Assembly (NCBI GenBank): GCA_963693315.1
Contig: OY856188.1
Coordinates: 99,670,915-99,734,914 of the forward strand
Direction of reading: 5' to 3'
Length of the DNA: 64,000 nucleotides
DNA from: Diogma glabrata
Lineage: Eukaryota > Arthropoda > Insecta > Diptera > Cylindrotomidae
This document shows positions 54,004-63,530 of the stretch, one piece after another (the stretch's first letter is position 1; each line of letters opens with the position of its first letter). The notes beneath the pieces are model-generated. The model saw nothing but the letters and a program-made list of their open reading frames with translations, ran no database searches and was not told where the DNA came from. The translations under genes and the position numbers were made by a program.

Positions 54004-55289
54004 TTACTTTTGACCAAAGTAGAAAGAGCAATTATGCAAGTTATTGAATGAATATCCTCCAGGAATCGGTGGTTGTGGCAAAGGCTCTCCAACCACTTTC
54101 AAGTTTGTTCGGCTTGTTTGACTTGAAATTATTGTAACAGTTGTACCATTTTCAATGATTGATTCACTGGATTGAGCAGTGGTTGATGAGGTCGTTGAAA
54201 CGTTATCAGCTCTAACAATTTTCGAACCCATGATGCTGTCAGCAATTTTATGTTTATTGTTGAGCGAATGTTGAATGTATTTTTCTGTAACCTTATCATA
54301 CTCTCAACCACCATGTTGCTTAATTGTAGTTAAATTCACACCCGAATCTGCCAAAAAGGATGCAGGCGATCGACGGAAGCAATGATCCGGTGACGAAAGA
54401 TTCAAGAAAATTGCAATTGTTTTCGGATAGCCTCCAATCGTGTTAATGCCGATCGGCTGTTTAATGCATTTGCCTTTACGAAAACCCAAAAAGAATCTGT
54501 CGGTGATAACGCCATGAGGACGTAGTCCAGAATACATCTTGAAAATGTCAATCAAATTTACGTCCCGATCACTTCCTTCGTTGATGACAAATTGTTGAAT
54601 GATTTTGGGTTTCGGTACGGTAATTTTAATGCCTTTGTTCATGTATTCGACATCCTTTACGTTCAAATTCAACAATTCGCATCGTCGACAAGCACCATAG
54701 ACACCGACAATAAGGGCCACCTTAAAATTGTTAGGTTAGGAAAATGAAACAAAAAAATTATCAGCCAATTTTACTTTTACCTTAGTCAAATAAACATCGT
54801 CAGGAGCGTCCTTCAGGAATTTGTAGATTTCTTCAATGGTGAAGATTCCTGATTTCTTCGCAAAATAATTGTCATTTTTACGCTTCAAAAGAGTTCGCAA
54901 ATTGTTGAATTTTGAGATATCGATGTTGTCCTTCACGTTCAACGTGGATTTTAACATTGAGTAAATGCTCCATGTAGTTGACGATTGGAATTGTTTCATC
55001 TCGGTATCGAAATAAGCAAGCAACTTATTTTCGTCAATCACTTTAATTTTTTTTTACTGCACCATTGTTTGAACGCTCGATACGTTTTTTCGTATTTTTC
55101 TTTGGATATTACCGGCAATAAACCTTGAAAAACTCTTACTGCTGCTCTTTCCAAATCGGAATCCTCCCCTGAGCTCGTTTTTTGGAGTTTCTCAATAAAA
55201 TACACGCGAAATGAAAACACGTTTGCAGTGTAGGAACAATCAATAACAAATGACGTTTTTTTCTTGCATATAATCCAACTTGCATATTG
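54004..55289 (-). pseudogene. Crypton-like tyrosine recombinase (broken)
   Basis: Read on the minus strand. An open frame from 55289 (no ATG; the true start may be in another exon) has an N-terminal SAM-like part with LLPVISKEKYEKTYRAFKQW (about 55125-55065). After a one-base slip in an A9 run (55048-55056), it continues LLAYF, TTWSIYSMLKSTL and IFTIEEIYKFLKDAP. At 54781 the frame meets GTAAAAGT, and at 54720 it resumes after TTTTAAG, giving a clean 60-bp intron (phase 0). The catalytic half follows: GACRRCELLNL (first Arg, about 54690), HCFRRS (His-x-x-Arg, about 54375), KQHGG (second His, about 54310), then TGA where the W of HGGW is expected, and TEKYIQHS, with the nucleophilic Tyr at about 54277. 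It ends in a Ser/Thr-rich tail and NNLHNCSF. Tyrosine recombinases of this type (Crypton family, also domesticated in animal genes) cut and join DNA via the Tyr. All five catalytic positions remain, but the frameshift and nonsense codon make it a recent pseudogene unless either is a sequencing or recoding matter. Confidence 0.85.
54721..54780 (-). other. 60-bp GT-AG intron in the recombinase gene
   Basis: Minus strand 5' end GTAAAAGTAAAATTGG and 3' end CCTAACAATTTTAAG. Removing it joins ...VYLTK to VALIVGVYGACRR in phase 0, as expected from the family alignment. Reading through gives a stop within 17 codons. Confidence 0.75.
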
Positions 55290-55383
55290 TCAAGGCATTG
55301 TTGATCGATCAATACTTCGCGTAGTTTTTCTGTAGTGACTTTTTGTAATTTTTTTTTATTTTTTGTCTATTGTGGTATTCAAG

Positions 55384-55540
55384 TGCAGAAAACTTTGTGT
55401 GCAACTCGTTTTGAAATGAATTTTTTTCAGCACACGTCCTAATTTTCAATACTCGCTTCGCTCGTATTGAAAACGTAGGACTAGTGCTGAAAAAATCTTA
55501 ATTTTAAAACTTTTAGCACAAACTACTATTTTGCAATTCC
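55384..55540. repeat. Foldback, family of 55807, apex ACTCGCTTCGCTCGT
   Basis: The inner arms TTTTCAGCACACGTCCTAATTTTCAATACTCG (55424-55456) and the inverted copy to 55492 are nearly perfect. Weaker pairing extends to TGCAGAAAACTTTGTGTGC on the left and GCACAAACTACTATTTTGCA on the right. Confidence 0.8.
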
Positions 55541-55584
55541 GAATCACAATTCAACGTATTTCGACATTGTCAACACTGTCAAAT

Positions 55585-55655
55585 AGTGAGATTTTTCCGC
55601 ACTGTTTTATTTTTCCGCACTGTTTTCTTTAATTTTTTTACCGCACTGCAACTTT
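55585..55655 (+). promoter_or_regulatory. Three TTTTTCCGCACTG boxes on the 5' side of the recombinase gene
   Basis: TTTTTCCGCACTGTT (55592), TTTTTCCGCACTGTT (55609) and TTTTTTTACCGCACTGCA (55633). They have the same orientation as the boxes at 53871-53927, so the recombinase gene is flanked by direct, not inverted, short repeats. Confidence 0.45.
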
Positions 55656-55806
55656 GTGCTTTGTTTTGGTAAAGTGAAAAATAAGAACATATGGAAAATT
55701 TTCTCAATGCTAAGTTGATAATAGAAATGTTTACTTATATCTTAATATGAATGTAGATTGTAAAAAATTTGGTTGCAGAATAATTTTGTTTAATTGTGAA
55801 TCGGAA

Positions 55807-55961
55807 TTGCAAAAACCGTTGTGTGCAACTCGTTGCACAAATTGAGTTTTTCCGCACTTGTCGTATATTTGTCCAACTCGGCTTCGCCTCGTTGGACAAA
55901 ATTACGACGCGTGCAGAAAAAATTAACTTTGTGCACCTCGATACACAAAGTACTATTTTGC
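55807..55961. repeat. Foldback with ~75-bp arms, apex CTCGGCTTCGCCTCG
   Basis: TGCAAAAACCGTTGTGTGCAACTCG...TTTTTCCGCACTTGTCGTATATTTGTCCAACTCGG pairs with CCTCGTTGGACAAAATTACGACGCGTGCAGAAAAA...CACAAAGTACTATTTTGCA. It shares ends (TGCAAAA.AGT) and apex type with 55384-55540. The arms contain the TTTTTCCGCAC box itself. Confidence 0.88.
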
Positions 55962-56256
55962 ACGAGTTGTATATAAAATTCAAATCCGCTCCCCCATTTG
56001 TGAGTGGGGCTTGCAACTTATTCTCTCAAGGAAATAAAAAATAACAAACCATCATGGTCAATAATAGTTTTCATGTAATCAGAAATATTGGTCCTTTCCG
56101 CAACTGTATGCAGGCCAACACAACATTTATTCGTTTTTTACCGCTTTGCCCATAAATTGCATATAAACTAAACTTAAATATGGCCACTCCAATTTAGTTT
56201 ATAGACAAATTATAGGCAAGTGATGTGTTGCACTGCATAAAAGTGTGGAGGGGATT

Positions 56257-57640
56257 ATTACTTCGGTCTGAAAGACCTAAGTATTACATTCATGAGCTCA
56301 AAGTGAAATTCTTACCCCCACTTTTTTTGGCATTTCTCGACGTTTTAGGACCTACTGATTCTAAAAAAGCAAAAAAAAAAAAAATGTGTGTCTGTCTGTC
56401 GGCCGTCCGTCCGGCCGTCACAACCGACGAAATCTAGAAAACCGCTGGACGGATTTCAAAATTTTTTTTTTCTAAAAATAGGTTTACTCAATGGGAAGAG
56501 CCGAAAGGACGATGTGTTTGATAACTGTACCGGAAGTGTGTCAAAAAAATCGTCAAGTGTGTCAAAACAAGGAAATTTGCATATTTTTTCCTTAAAAAAC
56601 GTTTATTTTAATTGATTACGAGTAGGAACATTGAATTTGGAGAAATCTTGATGGTCGGGATTAGTATGTGAGACCAGAATCTAGATTATTGCATTATAAG
56701 TTTGTCAAAAAAATGTTGTCAAGTGTGTCAAAAGAAAGATTTTTATTTATTTTTTTACCCAATTTTTTGGAAAAAAAAAAAAAAATTTATTGTTTGTTTG
56801 AAATGAAGTTTTATTATTATTATTGAGAATTATGGCATTATAAGTTTGTCAAAAAAATGTTGTCAAGTGTGTCAAAAGATTTTTATTTAGTTTTTTACCT
56901 AATTTTTGGAAAAAAAATAACATTGTTTGTTTGAAATGAAATTTTATTATGATTATTGAGAATTATGGCATTATAAGTTTGTCAAAAAATGTTGTGAAGT
57001 GTGTCAAAAAATGACTTCATTTAATTTTTTAGCCAATTTTTTGGGAAAAAAAATGTAGCTGTTTTTATGACGTAAACGTAATTTAAGTTTGTCAAAAAAT
57101 AATGTCAAGTGTGTCAAAAAATGACTTCATTTAATTTTTTAGCCAATTTTTTGGGAAAAAAAATGTAGCTGTTTTTATGACGTAAACGTAATTTAAAATG
57201 AAATTGGACATGGAAATTTTGGAATTTGTTATAGTTTTTTAAATATTTTTGGAATTTTGAAAAAGTTTGTATTTTTGATTTTGTAATAATTTTTGCAATA
57301 TTTTTAGAATTTCGGCAAAAGTTTTAATTTTTGATTTTGTAAGAATTTTTGGAATAGTTTTAGAACTTTGAAAAATTTCAAATTTTTGATTTTATTATAA
57401 TTTTTGGAATTTTGAAAAAAATTTTAAATTTTTGATTTTGTAATAATTTTTGCAATATATTTAGAATTTTGGAAAAAGTTTGAATTTTTAAGAATTTTTG
57501 AAATATTATTGGAATTTAGGAAATATTTAAATATTTGATTTTATTCTAATTTTTGGAATATTTTTGGAATTTTGAAAAAGTTTGATTTTATTTAATTTAA
57601 CAATATTTTTGGAATTTTGATTATAATTTTCCGGCAACTT
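56257..57640 (+). repeat. 'GTCGGCC' repeat, copy 3 (most complete)
   Basis: Uninterrupted from ACTTCGGTCTGAAAGACCT through GGCATTTCTCGACG, CTGTCTGTCGGCCGTCCG, GACGGATTTCAAAATTTTTTTTTTCTAAAAATAGGT and CGGAAGTGTGTC. It then runs into four tandem units of GTTTGTCAAAAAA.GTTGTCAAGTGTGTCAAAA (56700, 56845, 56979, 57087; the last two are an almost exact duplication of about 108 bp) and a tail of TTTTTGATTTTGTAATAATTTTTGSAATAT units to 57640. No TIR or poly(A) is evident and the class is unknown. It serves as the intact reference showing that copy 1 was split by the LINE. Confidence 0.88.
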
Positions 57641-58229
57641 ATTGATGTTTTGTGTTAGTTTTGTAATAACTTTTTAAACAGGGATAAAAAATACTTGTAC
57701 TTTAACAAAGAGTTATGTTTGATATACATCGCTGATCAAAACTAAAAACCATGTCCTCATAAAAGTATTTTGCCGAAAACTATATACAAATCCTTAACCC
57801 AGACCGAAGTCTTGATATCTCAGAGCTGTGAGATTTCAGCCACTCCATATTTTACGATATAAATTCAAACAGATATATACAAAAAACGGCTACAATGATG
57901 AATTTATACAAATTTCGTGCTATAATTGCCAGCGCAATAAAAACAGCTAGCCATGCAGATCAACGACATATCACTTATGAATATCGATTAAGCAGTTTTT
58001 CTATAATGGCTCGTCAAAATGAACTCTACATGATAACTCTGTGTACACCCAGGATTCAAAAAAAAATCTATAACCCCTAACTGCCAATATTAAACAACGA
58101 ACCAATCTTTGGTCTGTGATGGCGAGTCAAGCCTTGGTTACCTTTGGTTTCAGTCTGGGTCAGACTTATTATATTACGCGTTATTCACCATGGTTATTTG
58201 TTCCGAATTTAAGTTACCTGTGATTTGAT
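57641..58229. other. Short intergenic stretch
   Basis: The + strand frame 57895-58080 has no recognised domain. Possibly the upstream, unrecognisable part of the LINE fragment that follows. Confidence 0.3.
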
Positions 58230-58570
58230 ATGAAGGAAAGACGAAAATATATGTGGAACTCTACACCTGTTCCAAATACCAGTTTGGTGAGCGACCCTAC
58301 TTTTTGTGTTTCCGGATTAGGTCTTAGTAGTAAAGAGTGGACTAGACTTAATCGTTTCAGAACAACACATGGCCGATGTAATTACCTGATGAACAAGTGG
58401 GGCTTATATCCCTTACCTTTATGTTTGTGTGGAGATATTCAAACAACGAACCACATATTCAATGAAGGTATAAACAAGTTACACGAGGTTCCTGTAGAAG
58501 GCGTTAATTATTTGAGAGATTTGGTTGTGGACTTGTGATTTTGTAAACATTTTCTTTATTTCTTTCTTTA
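58230..58570 (+). mobile_element. LINE ORF2 C-terminal fragment
   Basis: The open stretch reads LGLSSKEWTRLNRFRTTHGRCNYLMNKWG, PLPLCLCGDIQTTNHIFNE and LHEVPVEGVNYLRDL, then a stop at 58536. The order W..LNRFRT..G.C...KWG...P.C.CG..QT..HI..EC is the C-terminal zinc-like region after the RT of many insect and marine non-LTR elements. Here the last Cys of the C.C...H...C set is Gly, because residues after NE are deleted. The 3' part has AATAAACC at 58583. No RT domain precedes it, so it is a 5'-truncated or fragmented copy. Confidence 0.7.
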
Positions 58571-58669
58571 AATCATACGATTAAATAAACCAGGTTAATG
58601 CATTGTAAACATGTGCAAGCCATGTTTATCTTTATTTTTATATAGGTTACTCTTTCTTCAACCTCTTTC

Positions 58670-58907
58670 CACACATTTAAGGGGGTCTGGAAGAAAAATT
58701 GGTTTGGAAAACCTGCCCCAAGTCTTATTTGTCAGACTTGGCCCAAGCCTTGTTTCCCAGTCTTGGCTCCAGGACGTCAGTCCAAGCTTGGACCGTTTGA
58801 AAATATTAAGCCTGGCCCAAACCCCGAAAGCTGTGGCGCAGTCATTAGCTTTTTCTTACCCGGGAAGAAAACTTATTTTTTATTTATCAAAGGCAATTGC
58901 TCATATA
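58670..58907. other. GC-richer stretch with CTTGG/CCAAG motifs
   Basis: CCCCAAGTCTTATTTG, CTTGGCCCAAGCCTTG, CAGTCTTGGCTCC and CCAAGCTTGG form irregular inverted pairs. Frames on + are open (58611-59033) but compositionally odd and run across the MITE border at 58909, so no gene is called. Confidence 0.35.
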
Positions 58908-58908
58908 G

Positions 58909-59428
58909 GGTGCGTTCCACTAAGCACTCAAAACAATCACGCTCACGACCACTGTTTTTCCGTTCCACTTGCTTCTGAGCGTTACAATTGTAAGCTCAAG
59001 TGGACTGAATTATGTGATCGTTTTAGGCGTTGACGTAAAAAATACAAATGGCGAGTATCAACAAATAAAGTAGAAGCTAGAGGTAAGGATAGAATTTGTA
59101 AATCTTAACAATAAATTTTAATAATTATGGTGCACGCACAATAAAAAAACTTTTGCTCATGAGATCCAAGTTTGTATGAAAATTATTTTGAGTAAAAAAA
59201 GATTTATACAAATTTGCTTTTTATCTTTATATTTTATCTTTATAAATGGCGCTAAACTTATCACACTCACGTCAACCCACATTTTAAGATAGGTCGTTGT
59301 GAGATTGGTGTGAGCAAAAATTATGACGTCATTAGTGACGTTTTCACGGCAACCAAAACGACCATCGTTGACAAGTGGAACGGATGAAGGATCATTTTGA
59401 GGGCTTTGAATGTTTAGTGGAACGCACC
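58909..59428. mobile_element. MITE-like TIR element (520 bp)
   Basis: The ends GGTGCGTTCCACTAAGCACTCAAA and TTTGAATGTTTAGTGGAACGCACC are inverted copies with few mismatches. A second inverted block (TTCCGTTCCACTTG versus CAAGTGGAACGGA) lies about 55 bp inside each end. Non-coding centre. The flanks CTCATATA and GACAGAGT show no matching duplication, so the class is undecided (hAT-like MITE possible). Confidence 0.82.
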
Positions 59429-61854
59429 GACAGAGTAGCAGCATCGAACTACCGATAGATTTTAGTCATGTGAACAAACAAATAATGATTATCTAAGATT
59501 AAAATCTTGTCTTAACAAGAACTTCTGACTGATTCGTCAATCTCATATTCTATAATATACAACAATGTTACAAATTACAAGCTATTAAACAATCCATTTC
59601 CTTCTTTACGAATAACAACCGATTTGCAAAAAAATTAAACTCAATGAAAGTTTTAACAATTAATAAACTTCCAATTTATAATTTATTTAATTAGCTATTT
59701 TGTTATTATAAATTTCTTTCGTTATGATTTAAATCTATATACAACGTAAAAATAAGTAAATAAAGTTTACATGTTTTTTGTCCATTGTGTATTTTCAACA
59801 GTAAATTTAACTTTCAAAAGCTAGCAACATTATATTCATTTTAAACGACATCAAAATACCCTTCAAAATGAATGCCTGAAGTCTGTTATGGTTAATCTAA
59901 AATGACTTTCTCGAATTTTCATAATCACAAATAAAAAAGAATGCACCTGTAATTGATACAAAACTTATTACGTAAATAAAATGAACAAAATCAATTCACT
60001 TTTTACCAACTTTACACATTTTAATTTAATACCTTTTGGTTGTGATTCTGTTTTTAACTACAAAAAATATAATTGTTACCGATCCTTACGTAGATTAAAT
60101 GGTTTTTCTATGGTTGGTATCGTTCCTTGTGTACAAACTTAAACAATTAAAATTTTCTTGTCAATTTCGCATATAATTTTTCGTTTTTGTTTAAAATCAA
60201 CCAGCAAACAATAGATACTTTAGGTGTACAAGCACAACCTCCTCCTACAACATCGAGATTATTAACTTTTTGTTTTTCGTTTTTCTAAGGTTACCAGAGC
60301 TAAAGGTTATACGGTTGAGTTGATGTATTATTATGTTTGTATTGTTATCATTGCTATCATTTTGAAGACTGATGTAAAAGTATAAAATTCGAGAAAAAAA
60401 CGGAAAAAGTAGGAAGATTTTTTTTGTTGTAGAAAATAAATTTTTAGTACAATTTTATCTCGTATATTTATGTTTTTTATTCAAAAATGATTACAGTTGA
60501 TAAAAATTTGATAAAACAAAAATTCTATTGTAAAAGTTTCAGATTTAAAAATTGAATTTTAAAAATTTAAAAACAAACAAAAAAGTTCAAGTTTTGTTTT
60601 TAAGTAAAGCTTTTCAAAATGCCTGAAAGATTAAACTTTTTTATTTGATTAAAAATTAGATTGTGTTCTAATCAGTGTGTAAATATATGTTGCAAAGTTG
60701 GTGTGACAGTATGTATATATGAATATAAACTTACTGACATGTGTATTTGCATATGAATATGAAAACATGTTTTAAGCGTAGGCTGATTTAGTTTTAAATT
60801 CGTAACGCTGGTAGCGTAAAATAAGTTCATAACCAACTTAATCGTAAAAATACAAAATACACAGTCTATTTGCCCTTTTTTAAACATACAAAAAATAAAT
60901 AACTTGCCCATTATGCTGGTCTTTAAAACTTAGTATTCAATATTCAAACATTGCAATTGCAAATTCTTTTTTGCAAAAATTCTTTGACACAAAACCAGAA
61001 CAAAACTTTACTTCTAAAATTATTAAGTTTATTAACAGAGTGTTCCTATTCACTAGGAAGTATATATTAAATGTCTCTCACTTTGAGTCGCCGAGAAATT
61101 ATGGATGACTTAAGGGATCTGAGAGAAATTTAATGATTTAGAACGATATTAAAATGGCTGATGATATTTTCTTTATAAAATAAACGGTTTGTGACCAAAA
61201 ATTAATATTTATCTGTTTTTCCAGATCTAATCGCAAACTAATGTTAACATTTAATTTAGTACAGGATAAGAATGTTGGCCGTCCGTCCAACCATACAAGA
61301 TCACAATTAGAATTTAGCATTATCATTATTTTAAAATAAAATATGTTGTGTAGTAGGAATTACAATTTTTTTAAGTGAAAGTTAAGCGACGTCATTAAGA
61401 AAGAGGGGTTACGAAAAGAAGTTACGAAAAAGTAACTCAAAGGAAGTAACTCAATTAAGGGAAATAAAAGATAATCTCTAATGAATGCGAAGTGTATGAA
61501 CGAAATACAAGCTATTTACAGCGCATGCGTAATATTATGATCAATCCAACTGTTATACATTATATGCCTAATTTTTAATGTTTTTACATGTCTTTGACCG
61601 TGTAACAAAATTTAATTTTGTCAAATAGTTTTGTTAATACTGTAAATAATATGTACATTGTGTTGTTTAAATTGGTGAGTAATTCATACATTTTACTAAG
61701 AACATTGCCTTCCTATATAAAAAAAATTCAGACAAGTGCCAATATAACTCGCTCGTCGAGGGTTCCGTGTATAAAACGTTCTACGAGAACATTTTTTCTT
61801 AGAAATAAATCAAAAATTGTTCACATTTTTAAAAATAAGTTAAAAACTGTGGTT
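59429..61854. other. AT-rich intergenic DNA
   Basis: No gene, TIR or tandem array recognised. The frame 61618-61887 (+) is open for 89 codons with a basic composition and runs into the following repeat, but carries no domain I know. Confidence 0.4.
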
Positions 61855-62225
61855 TCGAAAATTACAAGAAAAATTGTTTTGGACTAGAAAAAAAATCATT
61901 TCATATGACAAGGTCGAGAATAATTTTTTTTATAAATTTTACCCCTAAGTAACATTTCAAATGATGAGCCGACCGCTATAATTTGTGTTCAATCTTTACA
62001 ACATTTCCTATAACCGTCAATTTTTTCAATTTTTTTCTTTTGCAATGTTCGGGCGTACAGGAAAACAAACTTACATTTTTGGTAATAACTCAAATAAAGT
62101 CGATAATTTATTAAATCTTTTGTTTAAAATATTTCAATCTCTTTTGATTTTTCTAAACCAAACTCGATGCCATAAAAAAAACTTTTGTTTTACTATCTTC
62201 TTATCTATGTCTATAAAATACAGGG
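61855..62225 (+). repeat. Uninterrupted copy of the 7885 repeat (empty site)
   Basis: ATTGTTTTGGACTAGAAAAAAAATCA, CATATGACAAGGTC, GCCGACCGCTATAAT, TTTTTGGTAATAACTCAAATAAAGTCGATAATT and CTAAACCAAACTCGAT follow the order of 7885-8795. Where the other copy carries the 291-bp TIR element, this one reads straight through AAAGTCGATAATT with a single AGT. Confidence 0.75.
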
Positions 62226-62385
62226 GCCCCAAACACATAAATGTGAATTTTGACAATATTGTGAAGTTTATATTGCATAACATTAAACGGTAATGGTAAT
62301 AATTTTCCGCAAAACAAATTTCACAATAAAGTCTAAATTAACATTTATGTGGTCGAGAATAGGGCCTCTGGGCTAAGATGTAAAG

Positions 62386-63350
62386 CATTTGAGAAAATCA
62401 ACAGAGCAATTTGCTGAATTTCTTGCTGATTCTAATCAGCTTACTCAACTAGAAGATAGGCCAACCCATATTCCAAATATTGCCAGCCATTCTTCTAATC
62501 TACTTGATCTATTCGTGACAACTCATTCTGTCAAATATACTAGCTCAGTTGATGCTCCTCTTGGCAGATCAGATCTTTGTGTAGTTTTGGCGTATTTCGA
62601 AATAAATTCTTAAGCACCAAGTCCAAAATTGTCTGATCCTCGAAAGGTTTGGCACTACAATAGATGTAATTGGCAAAAACTCAATAAATTCTACAACGAA
62701 ATCGACTGGCGTTTATTTCTGCAAAATAAAAATGTTAACCAAGCAACTGCATTGATCACGTTCATTATTCTACTGGGAATGAACATTTTTATTTCAACCA
62801 GCATTGTGCAAAGTAAAAAAGAGTTCAAATCCTGGTTTTCTGACGAATGTTATAAAGCTAAAATTAACAAAATGTTGGCATTTGACAAATACCAGAGCAA
62901 TAAATATCTCAGCAGTAGATCTCTTTATATCAGGGCTAGAAACAACTGTCACAGTATATTTAAAAAAGCTCAATTTCTTTTTAACTATAATACAAAGCGT
63001 AAAATTTTACGCGCCACTAAAGGCGGCCGGTCATACTAGATCTTTATCCGAGAGGTTGACAATAATTTTATCAAATCTTCTATTCCACCATTAATGGATA
63101 ACCAAGGCAATCCTGTAACCGAAACCAAAACGAAGGCAGATCTGCTTGCGGCAAATGTTGCTGCTAATTCTGTCGTTGAGGATTCCGGTATATATCCGCC
63201 CCTCATTCCATCCGTCCAATCATCAATGAACAAAATTTACTTTCGTCCAAGAATTTTGCGGTCATTTAGCTTAATCTAGATCTTAGCAAATCTGCTTGTC
63301 CGGACGGTGTACCACCAATTGTACTAAAATGATGCGCTGATACCCTAGTT
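62386..63350 (+). mobile_element. LINE fragment: endonuclease C-terminus to RT start (degenerate)
   Basis: Blocks in order: LADSNQLTQL, NLLDLFVTTHSVKYTSSVDAPLGRSD (62489-62575; the LLDL.......PLG.SDH end of the endonuclease with its His changed to Leu), a stop at 62611, RKVWHYNRCNWQKLNKFYNEIDW (62641-62709), FKSWFSDECYKAKINK, IRARNNCHSIFKKAQ, and a stop at 63039 in place of Trp. Then come IREVDNNFIKSSIPPLMDNQGN and, in another frame, LNLDLSKSACPDGVPPIVLK (about 63269-63330), the KS.GPDGIP..L entry to the RT domain. The order is that of CR1/Jockey-like ORF2. It is cut off at 63350 by a hAT-like end. Confidence 0.82.
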
Positions 63351-63530
63351 TAGTGGTAGCGAACCTATGGTACTCGTGCTAGAGTTGGCAATAAAAATTT
63401 GTTGCGAGCGTATTATGCCCTCAGAGAAAGAAAAACAAGGAACTCCTATAATACGCCTAGTACGACAGTGAGCCATTTATTTTTTGAAGGAATTTAGGCG
63501 CTTGAACACGGACTGAAAAAAAGGACCAAG
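63351..63530. mobile_element. hAT-like terminal fragment
   Basis: TAGTGGTAGCGAACCTATGG.ACTCGTGCTAGAGTTGGCA resembles the CAGTGGT.GCGAACCTATGGCAC.CGTGCCAGAGGTGGCA-type ends of some hAT elements. It begins exactly where the LINE reading frame is lost. The other end is not identified in the window. Confidence 0.45.

Noticed and set aside
58611..59033. 140-codon + frame
   Set aside because: It runs across the border of the 58909 MITE and has no domain; the open state follows from GC-richer repeat sequence.
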